Source: Eutrigla gurnardus
Lineage: Eukaryota > Chordata > Actinopteri > Perciformes > Triglidae
Direction: 5' to 3'
Length of the DNA: 64,000 nt
Assembly: GCA_963514095.1 (NCBI GenBank)
Contig: OY741282.1
Location: 17,277,849-17,341,848, forward strand
The notes below the pieces were generated by a model. That model searched no databases and was not told the origin of the DNA. It saw only the letters and a program-made list of their open reading frames with translations. How positions within the stretch are numbered: the first letter of the stretch is position 1; each line of letters opens with the position of its first letter. Position numbers and translations under genes: made by a program. Below, piece after piece: positions 48,564 through 61,717 of this stretch.

Positions 48564-49253
48564 ATGAAAGCGCTGAGTAGCTGTTAACCAGGCCCAGACT
48601 GAGGAGCCTCTGTGAAGAGCAGCCATCTCCCACAGTGAGGGGGAAATGTCAGCTGGATGGAATGAGGCCGGGCCTGGAAAGCGGGGAGGCCTTGCAGCTC
48701 AGCAGAGACGGCCAGTGTTAGTTGAACTTATCCGGGACCGTCGTCAGCTGTGAGCCGTAGCTCTTTATGAAGAATAACATGTTAGGAGCCATAATATTAA
48801 GCTGACATCACAGTAGGATCAGCAGTGCGTGAAGGAACTGAAGGGAAACATTTCTGTTGACCACAAGAAAGTTGTTCACCCTGTGATTTATAGTTATTCT
48901 TGTTTTATAAGATATTAAAGATGACCTACATCGTGTTATAGGCTGTCCAATATTTGAGGCTGATATAAATATAACATTTTGACTGATAGATGTGCTGATA
49001 GCAGTTTTTGACCTTCATTTTTTTTTATTTTGATGCAGTTTAACCAAAAGTCATGCCTAAACATGAGCAAAAATGTTAATTGTGCTTTAGATGCTATAGA
49101 TTTTGCATTGCATATTGTAGGAAATGAAATTGAACATTTTGCTATTTAATGTATGTTTACGACTTTCCTCATTAGGTATATTACGCTGCAAAACTGTTGC
49201 TGATTAGCAAATTAGTGGTATACCCACACGTTTTCAGGGAGGCATCTTCTGTC

Positions 49254-49287
<34 letters not shown>

Positions 49288-51686
49288 TCAGCATAGTATA
49301 AGGATACGTGGGTGTTTCCTGATGTACAACAAAATGGAACAGTTAACCCTGAAGTGTTTAACTGAGGTATTGAAAGGTGATAAATCTTTCTAGGAACAGT
49401 ATTTCACAACAAAAACGCAGTGCGTTTCTCTAATCTTTCTATAATAAAATCATAGATGGTGTTATCTCTTCAGGACTCTTTGAAGTCATATGGAGCTGGC
49501 AACAGGTAGACATTACTTTGCTTTAAAGGATCACAACAAAGTGTTATTTCAAAGTTAGAAACTGAATTGTTCCAGAGAAATATCAAAGAGAAGCACAGAG
49601 ACATAGTGGGATTGCAGTTGGCATGAATGTCATCACCCGAGAGAGGATTACGGTCTAATGCAGTGATGTAAACACCGGGGAGACGTCGGCATTAATGTTC
49701 AATGTGATATCTGAGTCGGCACATTCAGAACCATGAGACTCGGGACGGATGATGTATTTTTGGGACAATGAGTTTTGCTTGTTCTGAACGCCTAAGAAGA
49801 TTTGTTGAGGGAGGAAAAAATGCGTGTTTCCACTGTCTCATTGAGTTGGCAGGCTTCAATGTTATTGTGACAATAGTATTGTGTGCACGGAATTTAAACA
49901 GTCAGCAAAACACATCAAAGAGGGAGCTATTAAATTCTGTGCTTCGTCATTGTTTGCAGTACAGATTATGGAGCTTGTATAATGAAGTAACCGTTGCAAA
50001 TGCAGTCAAAGGTAATGGGTTTATTTTCAACTTCTGACTGAGGCAGATTATATCTGCTGCCGAATGTTCTCTGTTATTTCAGGGCACTTTGTTTGATTAA
50101 TAACACCTGAACACATCTTCACTTTACAGCGCTGCGTTCACTGACGCATGCGGCGCTGACAAAAGGACTCTCCTGCTGCATTCGATGCACGTCTTTATGC
50201 TTCTTTGTCTGTTTTAATTGACGGTGATAACTTCTCCTCCACTTTGGTAAAACCATTAACTCAACAAATTGGATTGTGTCCACGGCAACAGCCGACATGC
50301 GTTCCCTTTTGTCGTTTAAAAGCTGGGCCGGTGTTTTGAATGTGTTTCAAGGTTATCTGGACAACTTCATGTGGGATTGCTAATCTAATCTAAATGAAGA
50401 GAATATGCTTATTTATTAGGACTGTAGATTTAGGTCAGGTGTTGATCTTACTCGACTGTCCCTCCTGGTTCCCTTACAGTCAATATGGCAGCAAAGACAA
50501 CATAAACAGGGATTGATTCATCTCGTATTGTGCCTTACTTTTATGGATGAAACTGATCAGATTATGGAATCAATCTGCAGATGCTGCGGCTCAAAATGAC
50601 ACCAAACTTTGCTATGGGTGTTGGTTTTTGACACACACACACGACTGAAAGCTAGATTATGCCTGGCGGAGATTTGTTTATTACTAACCTAAAATGGTGA
50701 ATACGATAAACGTTATACCTACTAAACATGCTAATTTATGTGATTAATTATCAAAATTGATAACATACTGTCCGAACCCCACTCCAATGGTGAAACATTC
50801 TACTTAATAATATCATGAAGTAGTCAAGTCTGACTAAATGGAGCCAATTCTGGACTTGCATAATACATTTATGATACAAATATTGTGCCATAAAAGCCAT
50901 TCATCACGTCATTGACGATTGACTGCTAACCGATAAGGATATCGCGCCCTGTGGTTGATTAAGCTCCACCCAGCCAAACCCAGCTGCTAATAAAGGGTTC
51001 ACATTCAGTACGGATCATTCACCAGTGTCCAAATAATCCCTCCACTAATGCCTGGAAGTGCAGATCCTCTAATCTGTAAAGCACACAAGCTCATTAGAGC
51101 TACCGCACTGAGACGACAAAGGGATCTCCGTCCGACTTCGCCTTCCGTAGTTTTGTTTTTGTCTTAAACCGCGACTGCAATCGGAGGCTCTCGGCGGATC
51201 CGCTGGCATCCTCCGGAGCGACCGGAGGGGGATTTGTGATGCCTTCAGAGCCATATTTGTTCATGTTTGTGTGAGCCGTGACATCTCCGGTCTGCTCAGT
51301 GTCTGCACATGGCCTGCAGCCGACTCGGAGTCGGACTGACGAGGACCTAACGCCACATATGAGGATGCACGGCTCACTATGTAGTTTAGAGTATTTTTAA
51401 TTCATTCTTCAGGGTTATTTGCTGTCATTATTTCATTTTACACAACCCGTCCAGAGTGTGATGACCAGCTGTAATCGTGTTTGTTGGCAGATGTAGTTCT
51501 TTTACAAGTGTCTTGCAAGTGTTGCAGGTTTACAAGAATCAATAAAGCTAATGAGGTCATCTAAGAAGTAGCTTCTTGCTGTTTACGAGTTGATGACAGT
51601 TTGTTGATAATAAATCTGGTGACCCGCGCTGGAATAAGACCACATTGTAAATGTCTAGAGAAGCAGATATGGTACATTATGATCTT

Positions 51687-51818
51687 GGTCTGTAGTCTCA
51701 GTGGGTCCCACCACTGGTCTGTAACAGGTCTGTAGACTCAGTGGGTCCCACCACTGGTCTGTAACAGGTCTGTAGTCTCAGTGGGTCCCACCACCGGTCT
51801 GTAACAGGTCTGTAGTCT
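51687..51818. repeat. 40-bp minisatellite, three copies
   Basis: The unit begins GGTCTGTAGTCTCAGTGGGT and continues CCCACCACTGGTCTGTAACA. It repeats three times with single-base changes (GTAGACTC, CCACCGG). Confidence 0.9.
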
Positions 51819-53235
51819 CTTTTCCAGAATAGAAACACGGAGATCTCCGTCTGAAATGAGGGAATGATGACGACATTCAAACACACTACCAGGTTTCTAA
51901 CACACAAAGATGCATGCAGACGGTGAAGTATCCCTTTAAATATTCCTGTATCTGGAATATGAACATGCTGGAGGGTTGTATTGCGGCAAAACCTCTGAGA
52001 AGACACTCCAAGCAAATTTCCAAGTCACTGAACACCCTTGAAGTCCAATTGAATCAGTAATTTGGAAATGGAAAGTTAAATCAAAACCATGCATGGAAGT
52101 TCTTGGTGGTCATAAATTAATATTTTTTACAGAAAACCTCTTTACCACTAAACCAAATTAACGTGGCTCACTGATTATAACGTTTTCAATATTTTAAGCT
52201 TTAAGCTCCAACACAAAACAAACATTTAAAACGTCTTCGTCTTCCCCTTTAGTTTTGTACTCTTTAATAGAAAAGATCAAACGGTGCACCCACCTCCTAC
52301 TTTAAGGCTGAAACACTCGGCAATTGTAGAGCTTTGTAATTAAACATTATGTAAGTAATCCATGTAAATATTTAACTGTAATCCATGTCCATGAAGAAAA
52401 TTCTCTTTCATTGTACAAGTCTTTAACTCTGCCGTCGTATGCCAATTGAACATCTTAAAATGTTCCATGTTCTTCCATGTTTTTGACATAAACTGATTTT
52501 CCTGACCTCATGGTTCATTTTAGGTGAGCCTAAACCAGCCGTGACCCACGGAGCTCTATGATTAAACCCCGTCCAAAGGTCAAACTGGAGACGCTTTGCT
52601 TTTCTTTATACAGGTTTCAGCCTGTTGAGATTATAGAGGACTGGACCAAGTAGCACGTCAGCATGACTGTATGGATCGGCCGAAACGGCCATCATTTCTA
52701 GGGAGGAATGCCGCTCTGTAAACTACCAATAAATGTTTAGTCTCAGGACGGTAAAACTTATTTTAGTGCACTAAAAGAGAAACCATACTTCTTTGAGTCT
52801 CCTGAGGAAGACATTGAGTGTCTGAAACAGTTGAATTGAATAGCATGTGAATTGCATGAATGCTATTTCTTTGTTGACTTAATTGATGAAATTACCACTC
52901 ACTGTCAAAACCCCCAGTCCAATGTTGAAATACATTCTATTTACTATCATAGAAGACTTAGAATGCCGACAAATATTCACATTTGAAGTGAAGTTTTATC
53001 CTTTTTGCTTTTAAATTGCCACAAATGACTAATTGACTATCAAAATTGTAAACCAGCAAATAGTTTCTCCTCTTCTTTCAGCAACAAACATTAGCATTGT
53101 ATAGTCCTGGAGTTAAGGTGTTTGTAAAAATATAAACTTCGTATTTCTGTGTTTGAGGATTGTATTTAAGGATGTCGGCTGCACCATTTTGATCAAGATG
53201 GAAACTATTTGATGTTTTTTCTGCACCACTACTAG

Positions 53236-53345
53236 TATCGGGTATCAGGTCTGATACTGTGCTTGTGCACTCGTACTGGTAATACTATATCAAGTACCCA
53301 AATGTACTTGTACTTGGAATAAGTGACATCGGTGCATCCCTACAC
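53236..53345 (-). mobile_element. hAT-type transposon end fragment
   Basis: GTATCGGGTATCAGGTCTGA leads to ACATCGGTGCATCCCTAC. GGTGCATCCCTA is the complement of the widespread fish hAT end TAGGGATGCACC. Confidence 0.5.
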
Positions 53346-55829
53346 CTTTCCTCCGTGAGGATGAATCCTAATGACACTGTCTACGCTTGCATGTATGATG
53401 TTATTCAACTGTTTTAGCAAATAATACAGAATCTGCTACAAAATGATTGCCAGTGCTGCTTCAGAATTTAAGGAAATGTCATTAAGTCGCTAATTTAAGT
53501 TAGAAATAACAGTTTAAAAGAACGTTCAACATTAACAGCATTCTTAATTGATATTCATGGCCAATTTATTATAGCTATACTGTATGAAATAAAGGTCCAG
53601 ATAGTAAGTATTTAATATTTGATTTCTTGCCTATAACTTCATTTTGACAGCACGTTTACTACGCGCCATACAGATGTATCCTTTTGATCGACATCAGCAT
53701 CACCTGAACTTGATGTTTGGAGCTAATTAGTCAGTGCTAACACGCTAACACGCAACATTTGACCTTATGAGCTTCTCAACATGGTGGTGGTGAGCAGCTG
53801 TCTAGCTGTGCTAGCTCAGCTAGTCTCTGTGCTAAGTAGCAGACACGGTCACCTAAATGTTTTTGTTCCAGCGGTGTCGGACATTCTTCAGATTGTGTTT
53901 AGGTTTTGTTTACAGCCGCAGTAGTTGTGTGGCCGAGGCACACGCGTTCCATCGCTGTGTGCTACATGTGAAACACATGTGAAGGCTTAAATCTAAAGGG
54001 GGGGCCACGGCGAGACCCGTTATGCACACATTTTCTCATTCTTTAGGGTCCTCGTTTAAGACCAGATTCCTGGGGACTTCTGAAGCTCAGGGAGAGTACA
54101 TGATTTAATGAATGATGACAGATTTTATGAGTTTACCCTCCTCTTCATCACATACTTGAACTCAGACACACATATATTTCCTGTTTTGCGTTAAAAGCTC
54201 CTGGAGAACAGACACTTGTTTGTCTCTGTGTTGTGGCTTCGTGTGTCTGACTCGAGCATCCTGAAATGAAAAGTGACAAATCTACTTAGCTCTGTTGTGC
54301 CGTTAGATTAGCCAGGATTTCTTGTTTTTCGTTTCATGCTCCTCCTTTGGGCCAGTTCATAAAAACAAGGCCAGGACTTGTAGTTGTCTTTGGAAGTTGG
54401 TTATTTATTTATTTGAGAATGCAGAAGTAAAGGTCAAATCTATGTACAGATTTAGGATTTTGTTGGAAAAACTGATGCCCTGTATCATAAAAATATTAGA
54501 TTTGTATGACTATAAATTAATGGCAGAACCAGTCAGCGGTTATACATTATCAATTATTCCCCAATAAGAAATAAAAAATAGCTTTTTTTTTAAAGATTGT
54601 GAGGATTTGCTGCTTGTATTTGTCTTGTGTGATAGTAAACTGAATGTATTCCTGATTTTGAGTCTTGGTCTCAGAAGAAAAGCCTTTTTAAGAAGTCATC
54701 TTGGCTTTTAATGTTTTTTTTTTGTTTTTTGTGTGGGTGTTTTTCAGTTTGACATCTTAAAGGCCAACTATTAGTATGATGGGTATGAGTTGGTACCTGT
54801 TGTTCATTGGCCCCTTTTTAAACTATTTTATTATGTTTTGTCCCTAAGAACTGATGCAAATGTCACCAGGTAAGCCAAAGCATTCAATTATTTTAAGCAT
54901 TTTCTAGTTTTCTTCATCTTATATGACAATAAATTAATCATATTTGGTTTTGGGTCTGTTGGTTGGACAAAACAAACCATTTTTAAATGTCACTTTTGGC
55001 TATAGAAAATGTGACAGCTGTTCTTTAAACCAAATTATTTATCGATGAAACCAGAAAAAAACGATAAATTCAAACAATAATGGAAAATAAACAAAGGTTG
55101 CCTAATCTGAATTATTCCCAATCAATCTAAATGACATCTTAACCAGTCTCACGGACTCTTAAAAAGATTTAATCCTCATCTAATCAAGTCTGCGTCCGTT
55201 TGCTGCCCGTTTGCCCAGCCGGGCTTCAAGTAGTCTCGCACGTTTTTACACATTTAGGTTTTGGGACCAAATGATATGACATCCTCCCGTTTTATTCCAA
55301 GATGTCGACCTTGAAAATGTGTCTGCTTCCTGCTCATCCCATCTGTTAAATGTATGAGAATGAACCCTTGTCTGTGCAAGAAATCACCGTGTCTGGGTTA
55401 GGAAACATTCCCTCCAGGAATTAAAAGATTGGCTTCACTGTTTTTGCACTTTTGAGTCACATTTCATGAATGTTTCACTAACTAGATAATTACTGGACCT
55501 ATTCAATTGGGAAACGTGTTGCAGATTTATTCAATTAAGAGTGCTTGCATGCATAATAATAAAATGTGGTTACAGCTGCTGTAGATATCCATCAGTGTGA
55601 CAGAACTGGAGAAAGATTGGCTGTGAGCGATTTAGAGTGTAGTATGGAAATGAGGGGAAGTGGTGATGTATGACTGAGGAGGGGATTCCCCTAAATATCA
55701 TAATATATTTGAGGGAAATCATCAGACTGATTATTCATCATTTGTGCGTAAATCATTATCCCGAAGTTATTGAAAGGAGCCGTCTGTCTGCCGTCTACGT
55801 TCTGCCCTCACTTTCTTCTCGTTCCCGGC

Positions 55830-55870
55830 AGCTCCCCCCCCCCCCCCCCCCCCCCCTCTCTCTCTCTCTA
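55830..55870. repeat. Poly-C plus (CT)n tract upstream of the tnc promoter
   Basis: About 26 consecutive C followed by CTCTCTCTCTCTC, 130 bp before the candidate TATA box. A polypurine/polypyrimidine tract of this kind can form H-DNA or i-motif structures. Confidence 0.9.
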
Positions 55871-55984
55871 ATTTTCCTGCACAACCACAAAGCGCTGCTC
55901 GCTCTGTCATGACTCCCAGCAACACTGGCATCTCATTTAAAAAGGCAGCAGCCCGGATTAGTTGCAGCAGAAGGGAGGGAAGGA

Positions 55985-56030
55985 GAATAACGGCTATTTA
56001 AGGGGTTGGAGTTTTAAGCAATGGGGGTCT
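55985..56030 (+). promoter_or_regulatory. tnc: Candidate TATA-type core promoter of tnc
   Basis: CGGCTATTTAAGGGG at 55991-56005 is a good TATA-like element, about 350 bp upstream of a strong splice donor. Tenascin-C genes of mammals use a TATA box and a non-coding first exon, which this layout matches. Transcription would start near 56025-56035. Confidence 0.45.
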
Positions 56031-56353
56031 GACCTAAACTACTCCTCACACTTTAAAAGACATTTACTCCCACTCTCTCCCTCTCTCTCCCTCTCTCTCT
56101 CTCTCTCTGTGTGATTTCGACTCACTCGCTCTCCTGTCAGTGAAGGAGCTGAACTCCACACGGAGCTGTGAACGCTGAGGGACGATACGGAAGCTGGCTG
56201 AGGGAGGACTGACACCTTGCCAGGGAGGCTGCAGGAAGGAGACACATCAAGAGCAAAGCATCATTTTTCTGGTGGCTTCAATGAATGTGTGACGACTCGG
56301 AGGAGCGCCTCGTCTTACCTGCACGGGCTCGTGAGAAGTGGATCGTACTACAG
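56030..56353 (+). other. tnc: tnc non-coding exon 1 (5' UTR)
   Basis: Purine-rich leader sequence ending TACTACAG|GTAAGAAG at 56353/56354. It contains a (CT)n run at about 56075-56107 and a few short ATG frames. The next exon by acceptor signal is 62678. The 5' end is approximate. Confidence 0.45.
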
Positions 56354-57927
56354 GTAAGAAGATGTCAAATATCCATGTGACACAGAGGCACATGAATAAT
56401 ACAGTTCTCTTGACTTTCCTTTGAGTGTTTCCTTGAATTAGCGTCTTCACACTAGAGGTGTTTCCTTCAGCAGTGGGTTTCTGTCCAGCTTAGGTTACTG
56501 CAACGCCAGCAGGCATCGATTATTGCTTATTGGAAGTACATTCTTGGTGTATACTGCAACTTCTTCCTCAGTCAGACACACAAAGCAGCCAATGCAGGAT
56601 CAGAGATGATGGCCGACTGCTGTGGGAGGGAACATGCAGAAGCTTTGATCCGCAGCCAAAAAGATTCTCTCACATTTGTGTCAGGTTGTAGATCAGTGTG
56701 TGTGTGTGTGCGTGTGTGTGCGTGTGTGTGTGTGGGAGCAAAAGAAAGCACGTATTCCTTTGTCTGGTGCAGTTTTGCAGCCTGATGATTCATCACATTA
56801 CCTTCTGCAATGTAATTCAGTTTTCATTGTGTGTCATGTTTCCATCACAGAGATTAAATTAAAGGGGAAAAGTGGATTGTCGGCTCCGCCAGTGTGGGAA
56901 TGAAAAATAGAAATGTCTTCATCCATTCAGTCAATTAGCTGCACTTAGTTGGAATCCAAGTCTGGTTTACAGTGGTTTGAACTTCTGAATGTTTCAGCCG
57001 AGGAAGATTTCTAATCATTTCAGCTCCTCTTGATCTTGTTTTTTTTGTCGTATCTGAATGCACGTCATGTCCCATCTGCAGCTCTCTGGTCTGGGATGTT
57101 TTACTGCCTCTCTGCTATGTGCTGACTGTCCTGGGATGTGTCTGTGCAGCAGAGTTAGAGAAGGTGTCTCCATGAACCAAACCTCTGTCAGAGGTTACAG
57201 CTGCTTTCATGGCTGGAGCTCCCCCAGGGCTCGTCCTACACCTTCCCCCTGAGTGACCTCTACACACAAAAGGATGAAAAACACACACATTTGATGTAAA
57301 ATATGTCCAATTTCAGTGTGAGCTTGTGTGACCAGAGTGACACTGAGGAGTTATGTGTTGGTTTATTGAATGTGTCTCTTTTTCCTACTCAATTATCTCA
57401 TGGTTGAAATCATTTTACAGTCCAGAAATGGTCATGGGACGACATTAAAATATGTAAATCATCAAAATATGCTCTTAAAATAGCACTTGAACATACTGGT
57501 ATTGCTGATTTGCACACATTTTTAGTGGGAAAAACAGTCAACTAATCCAAAATAAGTTATCATCATAGTCTCCCTGAATAAATTAATAATAAATAAATGA
57601 TTAATAAATAAAATATATATATATATTTTTGCATCCTGTATTTTTTAAATCAGGCTCCTTTTTCGCTCATTATCCCAATAATGGAAATTCCCCATGATCA
57701 GCTTATATCGTTGCATCCCTAGTACAGAATACCTGAATAAAATCTATATTATATAACGGTGCACTAATGATGTGTTAGTAGGCCTTTAATCTGCCAGATT
57801 GTCTAGAATCAGGTGTGTCGATTATGAGGTGGACTGAGCACAGATGGCTGTTTATGTATGTGGCTGCATTTCTAGCTAATTAAGATTTTCTTGGTCATTA
57901 ACCAGTAGAGGAATGTTTTCAGAGATC

Positions 57928-58025
57928 CTCCCAGTAGGGCTGAACAGTTTTGAAAATAATATCTGATTGCAATTATTTTTGCCTGATACTGTAATTGCGA
58001 TGTGATCTGCAATATAAAAGGGAAT
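57928..58025 (+). mobile_element. hAT-type transposon end fragment
   Basis: AGTAGGGCTGAACAGTTTTG, then repeated TTGCAATTA / TGTAATTGCGATGTGATCTG words, matching the end of a common fish hAT family. A further end, TATCGTTGCATCCCTAG, lies at about 57703-57720. Confidence 0.5.
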
Positions 58026-58229
58026 TTAAATGTTTTATTTACTCTCAAGAGCAAACAACCATCCAAAAACAAAGAAAAGAAACGTTTATTAGCCTCTATT
58101 ACAAAGAAAAGAAGCAAATGATCAATATGAGAAGATGGAACCAGCAGGTGTTTGGGATTTCAGCTTAAAAAATGGCCATTTATCAAAACTTTCAATTGAT
58201 CCATTAATCGTTTCTTCTCCGAAGAAGGA

Positions 58230-58525
58230 AAAACAAGTCTCCTGTTACAAATCTTCAGGCTCCTTCTCCTTAATTGAGGAGAGACCCCGTCATTTCACAT
58301 TGGAGCTGAAGTCTGCATCCTGTCCAGGCCCTCATGGGAACACACAAAGCTCAGGTTTATTATGCTTAGAGGACCACTTCAGGATATCAGTGCAGCAGAG
58401 GGGGGAAATGTGCAATCTGCTAATGAGGTGTTTGCAATTTCTGTTATTGTGGTATCGGCTACTAACGAGTCCAATTAACTTTTCCCTGAGATGGTTTCCA
58501 GCTGCTCCAGATGCCACGAGAATCA
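58230..58525. promoter_or_regulatory. Candidate conserved enhancer in tnc intron 1
   Basis: About 295 bp of unique, balanced sequence with words such as CTTCTCCTTAATTGAGG, GCAATCTGCTAATGAGG and CCAATTAACTTTTCCC. It has open frames on both strands but no splice-bounded coding signal. Judged from texture only. Confidence 0.25.
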
Positions 58526-60745
58526 GACCGTGTTCGTCTGTGATATTTTAGCTTTTTTTTTTTTAATTTAGCAAACAAGCAGCTGCACCCAGTTGATGTT
58601 CACTGCGCTGACCTGAGAGCTGACACGCCGCCGTCAGCCATAAACGTTTCTCCAGGAGGAGTGTGAGCCAGACATGCAGCGCTGGTGTTGTTCTCCTGGG
58701 TGTGAAACGAAAACAGCAGCTTGTGTCTCGTCACCAGAAAGCAGCTGATTGGACACAGATGATCACTGTGACATGCAGGGCACTTTCCATTTTCTGTCTG
58801 GACGGCAGGGCAAGTGCCCTTTTTTAAATTTTTTTTTTTTTATTTCTTTGACAAAGCAAAACAGATGTCCCGAGTCCAGAGCCAACATTCCCAGTTTCCA
58901 CGCGGGAAAGTTCCCATCTCGCTGCCAACGTGAGAGAAGAGTAGTAAAGCTGCAGCAATTCTGGATTATAGCTTAGCGAACAGGTTATATTTATTTCAAT
59001 TTGCTCTCCAGATTGTCTTCCCATGTCCAGTCGTCACATGAGACGTCCTTGGTCAACCCCTGCTCTGCTTCACTTGATGTATTTGTGGCTTTTTTTGTTT
59101 TGTTACAATAACAAATCTCCTTTTTTATTTAAATATTTGATACAGAACGGCTTAGTTGAGACACTTTTGAGGTTGTGAAGAACATCTTCAGCTGAGGATT
59201 TTAATAGGGTTCGTTTTAACCTCCAAAACCACAAATTATCAGTCTTTGTGGGTTGTAAAGTTTTCTAGGAAGAGATCAGAAACATATTGACAGACCTAGT
59301 TTGAAGATTTACAACAGCAGCCACAACCTGCCTTTTTATCCCCAACACTCACCAGATGTGCGAGAACTCGTGAAACTCAAACTCAGTTTTATATCTGTGT
59401 CTAAGGTGGAGCAAAAATGTAGGTCAGGTCAAAGGTCATGACTAGAAAAGGGGGATTGATTGAGTGGAGTTTAAAGGCTCTTTGGTGACAGTTATGGAAA
59501 GTATTTGTCTTTTGATTTGGGGGATGATTCACGCAGCCTGTCATCCAAATATAACCAAACAAAAATGAAAGAAAGAATAGAACGTTATTCCTCTTATCTG
59601 CTATAAACCACAAAAGGAACGTCCTGTCAGCTCGTCTGCATTCAGGCTGTTGGCCGTTAGCCCGCTGTGCTCTGTTGATTCCTGTTTCTTGATCTGTTTT
59701 AGTGGTTTTCCACAAATATTAATCTTGTGCAGGGGGAAATTCATCACAAGCTGTCTTGAGCTTCTTCATATTTTTTGCTGAAAAACAAATGCACACAGGC
59801 TCATTCTGCCCATTAATGCTGAAACGTTTTGTGTTAATCATTTGTTATTAGTCTATTAAGATTGTGATATTCTATGGAGGCACCCTTTAGCTTCTGAGGC
59901 AGACCAGGCTTTCAGCTAACTCCAGTTTTAACCAGCCTGCGTCAATATTAGACAGTCAGATCAACCGACGTAGTATATAGAGCAAGAAAGTCAGGTGGGA
60001 GGGGAGGTCGACGGGTCAAACAAACACAGGACTTTCATCCTGGAGCCCGCTGTTTGTGTCCCGTGTGAAACTAAACGCCGAAATGGGGTCCATTGGTTTA
60101 ATACGGAGACGATAGTGGGAGGCAGACCTGCGGGTGTGTTTCTGAGGATTGTCTGACTCGTGTTCTTGCATATTTGGAACAGACACACAACATTTGTCTA
60201 AATGATGGAGTGCTGAAGCAGAATTCCACTAGATTTTTTTTCCTCCACGTTTTTAGTTGTTATTATTTTCATTTAGTTTTATTTCCGGCGTTGGAACTCG
60301 TATGTTTGTTGCTTCATTTGCTGCCTTGTTTTTTTGTTATTTTTGTTATTTTTTTTCGAAAGTTTCCATTAATTTTCAGTGTTATAATCAGTTTTTGATT
60401 TTGAATGTCTGGAGTATAAATTGTTTCCAGAAGTTTCCAGGAGAAGAAGCTGAATCCAGGTGCAGCACATGTATTATATATATTTATATATTATATCATA
60501 GCTGTCACCGAATGAACGATTCCCTTCTGGAAGTTGTTTCTCATTTGTTTGCAGGTGCTAGCTTCTGTCAGCCGCTACCAATCCAAAAAATCTGGACAGA
60601 ATCCTGCATCACTGACGGGGATGCAACCTCTTCTTTATGGAGCTCGCTGCCTCCCAGACGTAGGAGCAGACATGTATATCTGCTGCAGTGCAAAGATGCA
60701 TCCGTTAGTCTGTCGGCCTTTTATATTCATTTTCAGTCACTCAAG

Positions 60746-61717
60746 TAGGGCTGCAACGATTCATCGAGTTACTCGATTAACTCGATTATGAAAATTCCTC
60801 GAGGCAAAACATCTGCCTCGAAGCCTCGTTAAATTCCTATGACGCGCCTACGTGCAGGGATCCGATTGTTCCACACGGACCGTTGTTCAGGAAGCACCAG
60901 CGCGTCATACACGGTCATTCATTCTGAATTTAGTTGGCGCGATGGTGGAAAGTCAGACTCAGAATGTCCGTAAACGACAGAGAGTATCGGGGCTAAACAA
61001 CGGTATCCTGCTTGCCCATGTGAGCGATTTATTTCTGACAACAAAACGAATGCGTAAAGTTGTAAAATGTGTGACTAGATGTCTCCTCGTCTCCGTGGCG
61101 CATTTCTCCGTTTTGTTGTATATCGATCACTTCTCATCCGCCATCTTGCGAGTGACGTATAGAGTTACGTTTATGCATCGGACGCTCGTATTGGCTCCCG
61201 TAGCAGCTTTTACAGCCAATCGGAAAGCCTGATTTACGCTTGGCTGTGAGTTGTTGTGTTTGCCCAAACGGACGGAGGAGTTCAAAGCAGAGAAAAGAAC
61301 GGTCAAACAGTTACTGTAGTGATAGAGAAAGCTAAATACATAAATGGCACAGAAGAAGTACACTATATACACACATATTTAGGGCAGGGAGAGGAAAGGG
61401 CCATTGCTGGCAAAACAAAACGTAAATTAAATGTTATCCATGTTTTATCCAAGTTGATTTAACTGTATTGTTGTTAAATTCTCACTGGCACTTAATAAAT
61501 GGGCTTAGTTTTGGAGCCAAATTTTGTAGTTGGAATGAATACCTCTGTTTATTTTTTTTAGAAATGCTTGATCATTTTACAGCCACATCATTTTCGTTAT
61601 GCATTATTTGTTGTGGTTGTTTAAAAACGCAATTTTTTTTTATCCGATTCCTCGATTAATCGATCGATAAAGTGCTAAATTAATCGATTACAAAAAGAAT
61701 CGATAGCTGCAGCCCTA
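60746..61717 (+). mobile_element. Complete 972-bp non-autonomous hAT element
   Basis: Terminal inverted repeats TAGGGCTGCAACGATT (left) and the complement of TAGGGCTGCAGCTATCGATT (right) are flanked by a perfect 8-bp target duplication CACTCAAG (60738-60745 and 61718-61725). An 8-bp duplication and ends of this form define hAT. The subterminal regions are rich in TCGATTAA words. Internal frames, for example from 60942 with a basic NVRKRQRVS, are short; they may be leftovers of a transposase N-terminus, but no complete transposase is present. Confidence 0.88.

Larger units (their letters stand above)
44311..55980. other. Gene-poor region upstream of tnc
   Basis: No recognisable exon on either strand. 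Contents include (GT)n (48534-48562), (ATT)n (about 49257-49286), a 40-bp minisatellite (51687-51818) and hAT-end fragments (53236-53345). Several unique, mixed-composition blocks (about 47580-47960, 48190-48290, 48580-48780, 51000-51360) could be conserved non-coding elements. Confidence 0.45.

Noticed and set aside
58135..58551. 138-codon open frame in tnc intron 1
   Set aside because: It has no recognised domain, a poor start context and overlapping open frames on the other strand. The block looks more like a conserved non-coding element.
60852..61232. 126-codon open frame near tnc intron 1 end
   Set aside because: It lies inside the hAT element between its inverted ends. It may be a transposase remnant, but it lacks recognisable catalytic motifs and is not a host gene.
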